The notes: generated by a model from the letters alone, not told the origin. Shown: positions 47,800 to 60,805, counted from the stretch's first letter. The stretch: 64,000 bases of DNA from Salvator merianae (GCA_003586115.2 QVOM02000049.1:23117765-23181764), one strand, 5' to 3'. Numbers and translations are program-made.

Positions 47800-48620
47800 T
47801 CACCACATGGCATCCAAGAAGCCTTGGAAGGACACTGAAGTCAGGTTGTCTCCACAGCACCTCACTAAAGGGGTGTGAGGGTGGGTGGAGCGACTTCAAT
47901 TCCTCTCCAGGCTGCGAAAACTTCAGAAGCTGCTTTTTGTGCACTAAAGCTGGCCCTTACAGCAACAATGCAGGCCACACTTTTGTGTTGGTTGTCTGCA
48001 CCTGCTCAGGGAGGGTGAGGAGGCCTTCTGAGCACAGGCACAAAGAATTCAAGATGGCGGCTTCTTTCAAGTGCAGGGGCAGAGGCTTAAGAATGACAGC
48101 CTTAGGGAGGGCAGTGGATCCATCAAGCCCCTGTCTAAGGCTGTGAAGGAGTTTGCACAATGGAGAGAAGCCCAGAGTCTCCTGCCCAACTTCTGTGAAT
48201 CCTGACAAGACAGTTTACTTTACTCATGGCCAAGACAATATGTTTCCTGGAGATAATGCAACTGTCCAGCTAACATTTGCCATCGCCCTTATGGAGCAAA
48301 GACGCCTTTTCCAGGCCTCCAGAGTGGTCAGTTTCATTCTGCTCCAAACACCCTCATGGGTCAGGAAAGATGCTTAGGATGAGTGCATGAGGACTGACTG
48401 TGAAGTTGCCACTTATGCTTTGACTTGTCCCTTCTCACGTCTCAACCTGGGCATGGTTGCTGACTCACAGGGAGGGCCACTCCATCTTGGCCTCAGAACA
48501 CAAGTATGTCTTCTCATTAATGTGGTCTAGCCTGGTGGCAAAGGAGTCAGGAAGCTGCTTGGGCAGGCTGTAATGAAGGCACCTCCTGCCAGAAGCTTAA
48601 GGAAGGTGAATGGAGCTGCA
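47800..48620. repeat. Unclassified repeat shared with 57030-57190
   Basis: CACTAAAGGGGTGTGAGGGT with GGTGGAGCGACTTCAATTCC corresponds to CACCAAAGGGGCTTGAGGGT with GTGGAGGGACATCAATATC near 57058. Only about 60 bp align with confidence by eye. Confidence 0.35.
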
Positions 48621-49883
48621 GCCACCTTTACTTTAGTTTTAAAATTGTTTACATTAAGGCAGAAAGCAGCGAAAGCAGTGAAAATGTAACAGCAATGGCA
48701 AGTACAATACAGATCAGCACATACCCCTTATATATAGTACAAACCCTTTCAAGTATCCACTCAATAAGAACAAAGCAGGCAAATATAGATTTTTTATTTG
48801 CTTTGTATGAAGTAAAATTACAGCTTTTTTTTTCTCATTTAGGCAGCTTTGGCACCTACCACCCTGAAAGTAGTCCCTCTGTGGCTTTCTGCTTCATTCT
48901 CCATGTCAGCAATTGAGTGCTGTCTACATGAAGAAACCAAAGAACACCTCAGTTGCAGCCCAGTGGCGCTTGCCAGGCAGCTATAATGCCCCCTGGGCCG
49001 TTGCAGGGCCCTGACATACCGTATTGGTGTCCACCATCTTTGTCAGTGATTTGCCCGTGTGTTCGTCCCTCCTGCCTTGCACACCCAGGATGCAAGGTGG
49101 AGGGATAACCTGTTGTCCTCCAAGTCATGTCTCAAATCAAATGGAAGATGCATTAAGGCTGGACAGAGGACAGAATCCATTCATTGGGTTGGTCATCCTG
49201 GAATAGGGGGACACGATGGAGGCCAACAGTAGCTTCTGTCTTCTGTTACTGCCTCTCATGTGGCAGTCTGGCCATGCCCGCCCCCCTATTCCATTCTGAC
49301 CACTCCTCTATTCCTTTTTGGCCACATCCTTATTCCTTTCTGACCAGAAGTATAGATGGACAGAATGCTCTCTGAGATGTTTTTAATGGTGCAACGACAC
49401 TGTCAGAGCTGAAATGAGCATTTTCACTTTATGGCATGCTTGGGATAGTGAGTGGGCAAACTAACAGATCACACATGTGGACAATGCTCAATCTGGAAAG
49501 TCTAAGACTGCAACAAATGCCTTGTGCGGATCCAACTTTAATTTAGTAACCCCTATTGTTTTAAAAGAGTTTGTTCACAAATGTAAAATCTGTACACAAT
49601 AATTGTAAGGTTATAGGAAGGGTTCTTTAATAAAGTATGAGAATAAACTTTTTGTTATAGATCACATATTTTAAAACAACTTAATTTTTTTTTATCTAAA
49701 AAAGGCTTATTTTCTTAGTAATAATTAAAAAGACAACTCCATATTTCTGTAACAACACTGAAATTTTTATCTAATGCAGTGTCATTTTTTTATTTGAATG
49801 ATATCAACTGCTTCAGGATTCACCATATGATTTTTGGAACAGGTATTCAAAATATTATTTTAAAAGATTATTATTTAAAAGAT

Positions 49884-50030
49884 TATTTAAAAGATTTTTA
49901 ATATAAAGGCATCAGAGTGGTTTATACAAAAACTGTTAAAACAGTCAGTGTTTTATATATAAACACTGACTGTTTTAACTGTTTTTATATAAATCACTCT
50001 GATGCCTTTATATTAGAAATCTTTTAAATA
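49884..50030. repeat. 147-bp near-perfect palindrome
   Basis: Two arms of about 70 bp (AAAGGCATCAGAGTGG against CACTCTGATGCCTTT, and so on) meet at a TATATA centre. Probably a small TA-inserting MITE; the RNA would form one long hairpin. Confidence 0.9.
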
Positions 50031-51375
50031 TAGATATGATTTCAGAAAGATATGATTGTAAGCACCTCACACAAAAAGTGTCAGAGGGAAAAATATTCCA
50101 TGAGAAACCCAGTAACTTCATTATAGCATTGGGTAGAAGGTATTTTCCTATGATTTTCCTCCTATGATCAACCTAAGCCAGAAACGTGGGATCAGTACGT
50201 GGTTCGATTATAATTCTGGCCAGCAATGATGGCCGAAATCCATGATGTCCAAAGGGTCAGCAAGTCCAGGCTGAAATTCTCAGAAACAAAAGGCCTTGTT
50301 TAAGCTTACATTCATCCTCTTTGTGACATCAGCCTATACTTCCTCTTTTCATGCTTGATTGAGAACTTGATCATGGGTTACAATTTTCCCCACCCACTGA
50401 AAATTCTGAAGAGGCGAGGAAAAAAGAAATCATAGTAAAAACTAACCATAACAATGATTGTAAATGTAGGCACAGGGAGGAAATAACAATGGCAATCTGA
50501 TTCCATTCTGGCAGGCAATTCCAAGGCAGGCTGAATGTTCTAAAGTGACTGAAATTTATTCCCTTAACCTGTCTTCGAGGTAGCAATGCAGGTGGTTAAT
50601 ATAATTTTGTTAAAAAAACAAAACAACTCTGGGTTTTTTGCACATGCAAAAAAGTCTTGTCTTCAGACAAGTCAACACAAAGAAGGGAAAAAAGATAGTG
50701 GCCGTGTTTCCATTGCACGTAGAACATATCTTGGAGGGGTATCATAGGTGTTATAACGCCAGAATACCTTATACTGAAGGAGCATGAAGGTGCTTGATGG
50801 GTCTTCAATGCCTCTCTAATAGGGATGTGCACAGATGAAATTCATATTTTCATTTCACTATTGAAGCAAAACTCTGCATTTTTGCTTCGTTGACAACATC
50901 GAAACTACAGGGTTTTGCAGTCATTTTTGCAATTTTCGCGATGTTTTTACCCATTCAAAATACCTTCTTCATAGGCAAAAACACAGCAAAAATGTGAATA
51001 TTCAAACTAATGCTTTGTTTTTGCGAAGGAGTGACTGGTTCGATTTGCATTAAATTTTGGAAATGCAAAAAAACACATTTTCAATTTGATACAAATATCT
51101 GCAAATGTGAAATATTCAAACAAATATGTGAATGGAAATTGACTTTGGCTCATCTCTACTATCTAACGGTGCAATAGCTTCAGTGTGCGAGATGCAATTA
51201 TGAGGTTATTTCTTGCATCTTAAATCAGGCCCTTACTGCAGTGAAATGCGCTGGAGTCACACACAGACCTGTTGTGCTACACACAGAGGGCAAGGAAGAG
51301 GGAAGCAGTTTTCTGGATTTTCCTTCCCTCTCCGTTCATTTCCTTAAATCTATTCCGGAAGACCACAAACAGATC
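50031..51375. other. No recognised feature
   Basis: AT-rich DNA. A stretch near 50820-51170 is rich in TTTTTGC/GCAAAAA words and looks like a worn repeat. Confidence 0.4.
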
Positions 51376-51378
51376 TTT

Positions 51379-51595
51379 GGCTATATCTGCGCACAGTACA
51401 AAAAAAAAAAAAAAGTGTCTCAAAAGCAGTTTAGAGGTGGTTTATGCACATTGAAGTCCAGAAAATGCACCTCCAAAATGCATCCTTTGGCATTTAATGT
51501 GGATTAGAGGCAGGATTAGATCACTAGCGGCCACAGGCTACCACCTGTAAGCCATTTTTTATCTGCTTTTTAAAAAAATGTTTGTGGATGCAACC
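51379..51595. mobile_element. Foldback MITE, family 4, with TTT target duplication
   Basis: GGCTATATCTGCGCACAG to TTTGTGGATGCAACC; TTT at 51376-51378 and 51596-51598. An A15-like run lies near its 5' end. Confidence 0.82.
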
Positions 51596-51892
51596 TTTGA
51601 GAAGTTCACATGTAGAGCATGACAACCATTGTTTGGAAAACTTTTCAGTTGTGGGCAAGTTCTGTTTCCTAGTCCTGGCAGTTGGAGGAATTCTCCTGGA
51701 GAAATGGAGTGGCTACTTCCTGTAGCCACTGAAAACATTATTCTTCATGAATTTTGGTTGATTTTGGATTTTTCAGAGTTGGTGGCCATTATTACATGCT
51801 TCATATACTCAACCTTTTGCAGGGACTAAACAGCATGAAAGTTTGTTACAGCCCCTTTGGGGGCCAATTTCTTACACCTCTTCTTTCACAGT

Positions 51893-52010
51893 ATGGCTTG
51901 CTTCTCACTTGTTGCAGTTTTTGAGTTGTTATGCTGTGTTCAGCCATGTTCCATAGTTCTGCTTTGAACCTAAGCTTTCAGATATGGTTATGAAATCCAT
52001 CTTCAGGGGA
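51893..52010 (-). repeat. Hammerhead-like repeat, copy 4 (reverse)
   Basis: On the minus strand: CTGAAGA (52006-52000), T, GGATTT/ATATCT stem with one mismatch, GAAA (51979-51976). Confidence 0.55.
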
Positions 52011-52425
52011 TATGGGGCTTCAGATCTACAAGGAGACCATGAGTCTCCCTTCTGCATCTTAGTGTGGTTTGAGGGAGGCCCTGCCCTTGATAGTATGCTC
52101 TGTCTGCACAAGATGGAGCATAGTCTGGACTAGGATGGCCAAAATGGCCGCCTGATCCAGTCTGGATCTGGACTACCAGTAGACCTACACACTAGCCAAT
52201 AGACTGGCTACCAGTAGGCCACGAGGTCCACCGGCATACTTGTCAGTGGTAAACCAGACAAAAGAGCCATGCTGATGTCATGCCTCTGAGGTCCAGTTTA
52301 CCACGGGGACCCCATTTTGTGCCATCAAAGCATTTGAGGCTGGCTCCAAAGCTAGCATGAGCTTTGAGACTGACAGGATGATCTGGACTGCCGTGACCAG
52401 CACAGGTAAGCACAGAAAGACTCTA
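52011..52425. mobile_element. Family 6 MITE-like element between two hammerhead-like repeats
   Basis: Contains GGATGGCCAAAATGGCCGCC and CCAGTCTGGATCTGGACTACC, and ends near GTAAGCACAGAAAGAC. It sits between inverted copies 4 and 3 of the hammerhead-like repeat. Confidence 0.5.
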
Positions 52426-52449
52426 TGATTGCTACAAGTGTCAAATGTG

Positions 52450-52570
52450 CATTTGACTCTTCTAGCCATCATATCCTCTGAAGATGGATATCATAGCCAT
52501 ATCTGAAAGCTTAGGTTCAAAGTAGAACTATGCAACACAGCATAGCAACCCAAAAACTGTGAGAGAAGTG
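52450..52570 (+). repeat. Hammerhead-like repeat, copy 3
   Basis: CTGAAGA (52478-52484), T, GGATAT/ATATCT stem, GAAA (52505-52508). Compared with copy 1 one C-G pair is now T-A and one G-C pair is G-T. Confidence 0.58.
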
Positions 52571-53442
52571 AGGTGACAACTGGCAGTGGAAGTCTCCATT
52601 CTTCCATATGGCTTGCTTGCTGAATCTTTAGTCACTTGTGCATGCATGCATGAATTTATTATAGTCCAAAGACACAAACAGTCATTTGTTGCATGGGAAG
52701 CCTCTGATATTCACCTGTACTCTGTGGTCTGGCTTGTGTGTGTAGGCAGATGCATGCAGAATAGTCCTGGCCTTTTGCTCACAGTTGTACTACCTGGCCA
52801 TTTCAGCATGATGCTTCTATGAGGTTGCCACAGAATTTCAGGGAAAGGTGTGACATTTGAAACTGTGACCTTTTAGATGAGTATAAGTCCCTTGAGCCAA
52901 GACAACTAAGTTCTCTGAGTATGTTACTGACAATTACTGAGGATAACAAAATGAAAGGAAATAATTTCTTATGGGGTTGTCCTTTAAGGTTAAGGTGATG
53001 CTTTCACTGTCTAGGTGTGATCTTAAACTGCAGGGAAAGCAAGTGTCAGGAGCTTGTTGATAAATGAAACCATCATGATGGGTCCTCATATTGGCATTTG
53101 AGAGGTGGTGATGTCAAATAACATCCACAGCCCATAAATCAATGACTGAAGAAATGTATTATATGAACCTAGTCTAACCACCTTGTCCTTTGAGGTTCTG
53201 TGGTTCGTGACTGAGGATATGAACTGTTTCACTATAATCAAAATATCAGTCATTTCTTCTTTGAGTTTGGCTAACCACCACATGCACACCTATTCAGACA
53301 CAGTTTACCATGGGCAGATTTCAGCAGCAGCTAAGATTCAGGTGATTTTTTTCATTTCTACCTCCCTCAAAAAAAAATAAAATCCTGAGGAATTTCTCAG
53401 AGAACTGGGTGGAAAACAAGGTGGACAAGGACACCTGTCAGT

Positions 53443-53993
53443 GGCCATTTTCACACTTACTACAGTAGAACATTCTTATTAGTGTGGTTCAAGCCAGTCA
53501 GGATCAGGTATGGTGAGTAGTATTTGCGTTTTCAGCGCTGGAACACTCTCTATGAGCCAACCAGCTGTAGAAGACGTGCAAATGAGGGTGCGCTAGTTAG
53601 GTAGCTGGGTTTGGAACCAGAGGAGCCGTGTGTGGAGCTTTGTCTGGAAGAGCTGCCAGATTCTGTTTCACAAATCGCACACTGCAGCAATCCATGGTTC
53701 AGGCCTAGTGAAGGCTGAGTTTGAGCCGCCTGATAGTGCAGCTGCACGTGTGTATTCCATGTCTCATCGTCATACCAAACCAGGAAGTGGTGCAATCGCA
53801 CCTTTCCCGATCCTCACCAGATGGCCCTAGTCAGCTTTCAGACTACAATTTTCTTGACCACAGCTGGTAGGTGTCAGGTGAGCTTCAGGTGGGTTTGGGT
53901 GAGTTTCCAGTCAGCTGGCACTATTTGCAGGTGCAAATGTTCTGTTCTAGCTACCAACTGGGAATGTTCCACTCGCTCAGTGCAAACAGGCCC
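53443..53993. mobile_element. 550-bp MITE-like element related to 40363-40934
   Basis: GGCCATTTTCACACTTAC to CAGTGCAAACAGGCCC, sharing CAGCGCTGGAACACTC and GAGCCAACCAG with 18260-18586. CpG sites are much decayed compared with 40363-40934. Confidence 0.6.
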
Positions 53994-56900
53994 ATTGTGT
54001 CTGCTTTCCAAGAGGCAACTGTGGATGGACAACTTAAGAGCCCAGTTCTCTTTACTGCTAAACCGGTGTTGGACTGAAATAAAGCAGTCCTTCAGCATGT
54101 GCAAGCATTTGATTCTGCCCAACCCTTACAAACACTGCATCCACAAAAGAAGGCATTGTTTGCTATGGAATATTGGAAGAGTTAGGGAAAGATGGCCTCA
54201 CTATTCCCCTGCACTAGCCCCAAAACAGTGTCATTGCCTGTGGCTGTAGCAGAAAAAGAACCTCAAAGGCCTCGTTTGAGGGTGCAGTGATTAGGAGGAA
54301 GCAGTGAGGGTTGAAGTGGATGTGTCTGAAATGCCCCATTTTGTGGGTAGGAAGGGGCTCAGGGAGTGGCAGAAGTATTGGAGAGAAGCCAATCAGAAAT
54401 GACTTCCTTTAAAGGTGCAGGGGAGCATGGGGATGCCATCACAGAGAGGGCTGAAACCTCAGAGAAAGAGAAGGAGATCTGAAAATGCCCATCCCTGAGG
54501 GAATCAAGAGATGGGGGTAATCCCTTAGAGAGGAGTTTCAAATTCCTTAGGGACAAAAACAGCAGAGAAATGTGGCCATCCAGTGCTGACTCACAGCCAG
54601 GCAAATGTTATTACTTGAACAATGCAAACAAGGGTGACCAAACCCTTTGTGCAGATATGCAAAACTCTTGAGGAAGAAAATAGTGACTAATTAGTATATA
54701 CTGTCAAGGGCAGATAGGAGTTTCCTTCCCACAGAGATGCCAAAAAGAAGATGCCCGTAAAAACTGAGACCTGCATGACAATCAGGCCTCAATCTGTGGG
54801 GTGTGGTACACATGATTTTGCTATTGTGCATCTGACTGTTTGTGACCTACTCTATTTACTCACTATTGTACAGTTTGGTGCCTCCATTTTTGCATTTGAG
54901 GCGTAGGGTGTAGGAGGACAATCTGTGGGGCGTGCAGCTGGACCGGAAGCAGTCCCATTACTAAATGCCTGTTTGCAAGCTGCTGATTGGATGGGGTTGG
55001 AAGTATTTGAAGGGCACTAGACCCCATGCCTACTAAGAACAGAGAAAAAGAAGAACAGGCATTGAGTAAGGCAGCCCTGGAGGGTCCTCACTCTGATCTA
55101 ATCAGCATCCAGTGAGGGAGTGAGATGTCTTCTGTTATTGCTCTGCTTCCTTTCTTCTGCTTCCTTCTCTGGTTTTTCTAATGCTTCCTCTCACAGGTTT
55201 TCTCAGGATTGGGCCATCCCCAGAGTAGCTGCTTTCCCTGTACATCGTCCACTGCTGTCACTCCCTTGGCCTTGAGTGCAAAAATGGAGGGGCCAAATGC
55301 TCAATTTGTGCAGATTTGGTTTGCGCACCAATTCCGGGGAACCGAACCTCTGTGCAAACTGAGGTTTGATAATATTTAAAATTTAGTGAAGGATTGTCAC
55401 CAGGTCCAAATGAGAGCCGGGATGAGCCCGATAACAGCAAACCTTTATTGACTTACTAATATTTCTCTTGACTCTGGTAACAGGACAGTGCTCTGAAAAC
55501 AACTTGGACCTCTTTTATTATTTCCACAGTGACTGAAAAGTAATGGGTGGCTTGACAGATGATTTTCCCTCCCTCCACTGCTCCTGGTTAAAAGTACTTA
55601 ATAGGACCAATAGCTGGGCGGAAATTCTCACAAGAAAAGCAGATAGATACAAGAATAAATGACATGATGAATAATTTCCTTCCCTTCCATCATACTGCAA
55701 ATCAGCTACCTGAAGAGTAGTCGCCCTAATGTAGGGTCACTGTGTGGTGAATTGTTCTTAAAGAAACAGAGCCATTTGGGTCCTGGTCACACTTGTGTTT
55801 TAAGTCATTTTCAGGCTGTCTTTGGATGCCAGGAATCACATCATAAAATGTCATTTTGCTTTTTCTCAGAGCCATCCTCTCCCTTTCAGGACCTTCCTGT
55901 AATGGATTATCCCAACACTCAGCTTTTTTCTATTCCAGGTTTTTTCCCTCATGTGTGAACATGCAAGGAGACTATTGGGGCGATGTTGGTAATTTACTGG
56001 GTGGGCAGAGGGATGGTTTCTGCTCTGTTCTCTGGCCAATGCCCATGCTTGTGGGCTTTCCAGAGAGGTGGTGTCTTCGTCCCCCAGTCCCTCTGTCTTG
56101 TCACAGCCTTCCTCTTTTCCCAGAACCCGGCTGAATAGGGGCCAGTGGGAAGTTTCACCAGCAAGGCTGCCCTTCTCAGTGCCTCTATGGGCTGAGAGAG
56201 TGGGTGGATGGGGGAGGCAGCTGGCTTCTAAGCATCATGGTAGTCACTGTAGAATTGCTCACTTTTGCTATTGGGAGCTGCACTCCAGCAACCTTCACTG
56301 ATTGATGCCTCATGACGGCTCATGCCCTTCTCCTTTGCCCTCTCCTGATACCTCTCCACATGCAAGGAAACAGTGTAGAACAAAGCTCTCCCTGAGAGAG
56401 GGGGGGGGAGAGGGAGGGAGAGAGGGAGGGAGAGAGTCGAGAGTCGATGTTTGCTCCCTTTTCCTCCTTCCATCTCTTAGGCTTTGGAGGAGGCAGAGCT
56501 GGTCAGGTGTTGCTATTTTGGGGACCTCCCTAAAATCACTGCTCTTGTTCAGAGTGCATTGCAGGTGGGACTCCCAGAGGGATGGGTCTGCCTTATTCTG
56601 CCCTTTGTGCTATTTGCTCTTGTAGGTTGCCCAAGCCAGCTGAGAGATTTGAGGAGGGGGACACATGTAAAGCCAAGGCTTAGTTGAGCACAACCCTTGC
56701 CTGGCACCTCACCAGCTGGGCATGCAGAGGGAAGCTGCATGGTGTGCATGGGTAGATGGTGGCTCTGCAGAGGCAGATTCCACCCCCTGACCCTGTCGCT
56801 TCCCTTGGACCTTGAAGACCGTGGTGTCCTTGTGCACCTCAACACCAAGCAGGACTATCAGCAGCCTTGAGGACAGCAGTGGAGTCATCAAATTCCTTTC

Positions 56901-57026
56901 CAAGGCTGCCAGAAGATGGAGAGGCCTGCAGGGAAACCCAATTTGGCACTGCGAGGGCATGCCCAATGTGTACAGTGCCCACCATTATGTTTGCTGTGTC
57001 TCCATAAGTCATTCAAACTGCACTGG
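53994..57026. other. Downstream flank, no supported gene
   Basis: Includes a G/A-rich stretch (56400-56440). Frames to 140 codons occur without family resemblance. I looked for exons of EXOC2, the mammalian downstream neighbour, and cannot support any. Confidence 0.4.
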
Positions 57027-57029
57027 AGG

Positions 57030-57190
57030 GGCATTGTCCTTCTCTACATCACCCTCCACCAAAGGGGCTTGAGGGTGTGTGGAGGGACATCAATATCTTT
57101 CCAAGTGCAAAAGGTCCAATGTGTGAGAAGCAGCTCTGAGGCCGTCGTTCATGCACTGAGCTGGGCCTTTGTGGTGAAGCACACAGTGTC
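57030..57190. repeat. Unclassified repeat shared with 47800-48620
   Basis: See the partner near 47860. The matching core is about 60 bp. Confidence 0.35.
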
Positions 57191-59330
57191 TCCATGCAGG
57201 CTGACTTGAGAACCATGGCAGTTGAGCTGATGAACCCCTTGCTGAAGCTGATAAAGGTCTCGATGGCAGAGGTGCCACTTCTAGGCACCTCTTGCTGGCA
57301 CAGAGGAGACTTGTCTCCCATCTCTCAAGCCTGCCTCTCCTCAACATGCTTGTGGACTTATTTTTAGAGGCTGCGAGAGTAAGGAAGGCAGTACAGCCTA
57401 GCGTTTGGAACCTTCTGAACATCAGAGAGGCCCTGACCTCCATCCCAAGGTCCACTATTTACATAAAGCGAGTTTGCATAAACTATCAGAGAGGAAAACC
57501 CTAACAGCTTTAAATTCTGTGGTTTCTGGCATCAAAGCTACAATGCAAATGAACAGATTAGCTTGAGTTTGGTGCCAGACCAGTGTGAGTGTTGGCTTTG
57601 ATGAAGACAGCAGTTTTCTGCTCTCTTAATCACTTGCTTGCTGGAATGAACATAGTCACACAAAACCAGCCCCTTCTCTGCCTTCCTGTCATCCTGCATT
57701 CACACTCAGGTTTTAAGCCGGTTTTTTCATAGTGTCGGCTTAGTGCTGGGCTGGGTTTGCCTGAAGGTCTCTCTTGGCTTCAGGCAGCCTCAGAAAGGGG
57801 TTTGATGGCACCACTGCTGTCTCGAGGTGGTTGTTTTGAAGTCTTCACAGCTGCACTTGGAGGGCCTCTTTACCCTCTCTGTGCAGGTGGGAAAGACCTG
57901 CATGGAAATGCGGCCTGAATTGCAGATGGGACTTTCCTAGCTGCATGGCTGTTTCAAGAGATCCAGCTGGCATCAGTCACTGATGGGTGTTGGCAGTGTG
58001 TCCTGCAGCACTCCGGCCATAGAAAAGTGTCCTCCTTTATCCCCCGCCCCACAGGAGTTTTCAGCTCCTGCTTGAAATAGGCCAACTTACCAATGTATTT
58101 ATTGCCTGCGTGGTCGATGGTGCATCACTGTTCTTATTACAGATTCCCCTCCTTTTTTATGGCTGATTTTATATTTTATTGTGATTTTACTCTTTTCGAA
58201 CTGCTCCACGATTTTTTAGATGAGGGACTGTACAAAAAGGTTGCCAATGGCAAGAACCATAGTTAAACAAACTATGCTGTTATGAGTGTGTCAATGATGT
58301 TAAATGTTTTAAACATTTAAATATTTGCTGATGAAACAGATGCTATATTTCGAGGATCAGTTTTAATCAATGAATAAAACACAAACCTCTAAAAGACAAG
58401 TGAATTATTGTAATGGAAAAATGTCCACGGTTGCTGCTCATTGGGTTTTGTGGCTTCCCTGGGTGTTTATAACTACCCTGAAATGAGCCATCATGTTTAA
58501 AGGAACAGAGAGTTTTCCTGGTGCTTTGCAGCTTTATAAAACTGGTGAAATGGGCTCCACATTTTTCACTTATTGTAACTACTGCACCTTGTCATAGTAT
58601 TACTACAGTATATAATCAAGTGATACAATGAGTTTCAACTGGATTTGTTGAAATTTGGTTAAAGGGGGGGGGGGGAGGAATCTTCTCTCCAAACTGGTTC
58701 TTGCTTGATGGCTCAAATGACCGCTTGAGAAAAGCAAAATCTAATATTGAGGTAAGACAATTGCTCCTGAAGGGTGTGTGTTCAGCAAGGAGAAAGGGAA
58801 AGTACCCACTGCAAAAATTAGTAAAATATATACTTTCATAAAGCTGAAGTTCCCAAAGAATGTGTTGAGCCTTTTAGGGTTAATGGCAGCAGTCTGAAAA
58901 ATGAACTCTTAAGGCTGCCATACATCTTGCAATATCAAGGAGAGATTTTTTTTCCCCCTGAGCTGTGCCTGGGTGATGCAAAAAGTGCAGGTGATCATTC
59001 AAATAAACCCTGCCCTCAAAATCCTCTTTGCATAAAAAAACGGCACATTAGCACACTGAGCAAAGGCATGTGCTCTGAGATGCTCATTTTTGACATGTAG
59101 AGTCTCATGAAAAAAATTCAAAGCATATGTCTTCTCTTAGCACTTTGAGGTCAAAACTTTTATCATTCATGAGGAAAACAACCAATGTAGTGGTCCAGAG
59201 GGACTTCTGATGCTCCTAGAAATCAAGAATAGGATCTCCTTCTCCCTAATTTCCAAATGCAAACCCTTTCAGAGGGAGACTTTTATATGAAATCTCAGTT
59301 AACAAGTGTGGGGCACACTTTCAGCTGTAG
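57191..59330. other. Downstream flank, no recognised feature
   Basis: Poly-G run near 58663-58675. No element ends or exons recognised. Confidence 0.4.
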
Positions 59331-59787
59331 GGTCTGTTCACACTGACATGCTAGCGAGCATCTGGATGCTTACTAGCACAGTGTGTCCGCGCTCTGCAGA
59401 GGTCTCAAAGTCCAGGAGCATCTGAAGATGTTCCGGAACACGACTAGCCATGGACAGCTAAATTGCTGCCCACAGGTTGACTGGGAGCAGCTGAACTGCT
59501 CCTGGTCAGTAGTGTTTGCACCTGCTTCTGAGTACGAATACTGTGAGGCCATGGCGCAGCTGTGAATGCACAATCATGCACTGCATCCCCTGCCACCATG
59601 GCAATGGCTGGATGTTTCTGTGGCTGCTCTAATGGTGGTTGAGCCAGCATCCATACTGTGAGTGCTGGAAACCCAGTATTGGGCTGTTCCAGCCCTAGCA
59701 ATGTGGATGGCCGATACACATGAGGTTTGTTCCAGCTTAGAATGGTAGAATTCTACCATTCTAAGTGGTAAAGTGCGAACAAGCCCC
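59331..59787. mobile_element. 457-bp MITE-like element with TAG target duplication
   Basis: GGTCTGTTCACACTGAC to AAGTGCGAACAAGCCCC, flanked by TAG at 59328-59330 and 59788-59790. Near its right end is a perfect palindrome TTAGAATGGTAGAATTCTAC with its mirror half (59738-59765). Confidence 0.72.
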
Positions 59788-60189
59788 TAGTCTCAAGTCA
59801 AGTGGTCCTCCCTCTGATCAACTCTGCTGGGAGTAGCTCAATGGATGCATCTGGGTTTTATGTTGCCTGCCTAACTCCACTCCTTGTCCATGACTTCATC
59901 CACACAAGGGAAAAAGTGCAACACTAGGTATGACGAGAGGCCATTTCCATCACAGACAGTTGTTATTCATTCACAGTTGCCAACATTGTGCGCTAGATAT
60001 ATCTTGGGGAACCGTGAAAGCTTTCCTTTGGTGGCGTGTGATAAAGAGTTCTGAGTGTGCCAGCCTGTGCCACTGAAAAGTTATCTCTTTCTGAGGGCAC
60101 AGTTGCCTGATGTAGTAGTAGTGATGGAGAAGCAAGAGGAAGTTGTCAGGAATATGACTGCTATAACTGAGTAAGTAGTTTAAAAAATA

Positions 60190-60395
60190 AACACTTTTTC
60201 TGTATTTGATAGGCATATTTGTTTTTGTTTCCTGTGTGTCTAATTTTATAATGTATTATTTGTTTTTGTATCCTGTATGTCTAATTTTATAATATATTGT
60301 TTTGTATTGTTGTACTGTATTGTTTTTTCCGTTTTTGTATTAAACCTCTTTGAGAAGTTTATCTTTGAAAAGATGGTATATAAATAAATGGAGGA
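60190..60395 (+). mobile_element. L2-like LINE 3' tail
   Basis: T-rich stretch ending CTTTGAAAAGATGGTATATAAATAAATGG, a typical L2-type end. Confidence 0.55.
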
Positions 60396-60678
60396 TGAGC
60401 ATGATGTAAATTGAGCATAATTGAAATATAAATTAGAATTAGGAGGAGAATTTGCTCACTGGACATAATTACTTGCCCCTAATTTCTGTTTAGATAGTCT
60501 TATGTACTGAGACTCAAGAACTGGTAAAAATTAAGTTACCTTGTAGAATTTGACTTTCAATGGTTACAGATTACAGCCAGAAAAAGACCAACGCCTTGTT
60601 ATCTAAGAATAACTGCCATGAAGGTAACATTCCAAATGGACATCTATAAGAAGGGTGACAAGATCCAGCATACCATCA

Positions 60679-60805
60679 GTTGTTTTTGACTCTTCCAGAA
60701 GTCAAATCCTCTGAAGACGGACATTGTTTCTATGTCCGAAAGCTTAGGTTCTCAGAAGAATTATGGAACATGGTACAAGAACCCCAAAACTACTACAAAT
60801 GAGAA
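60679..60805 (+). repeat. Hammerhead-like repeat, copy 2
   Basis: CTGAAGA (60711-60717), C, GGACAT/ATGTCC stem with 7-nt loop, GAAA (60738-60741). Confidence 0.6.
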
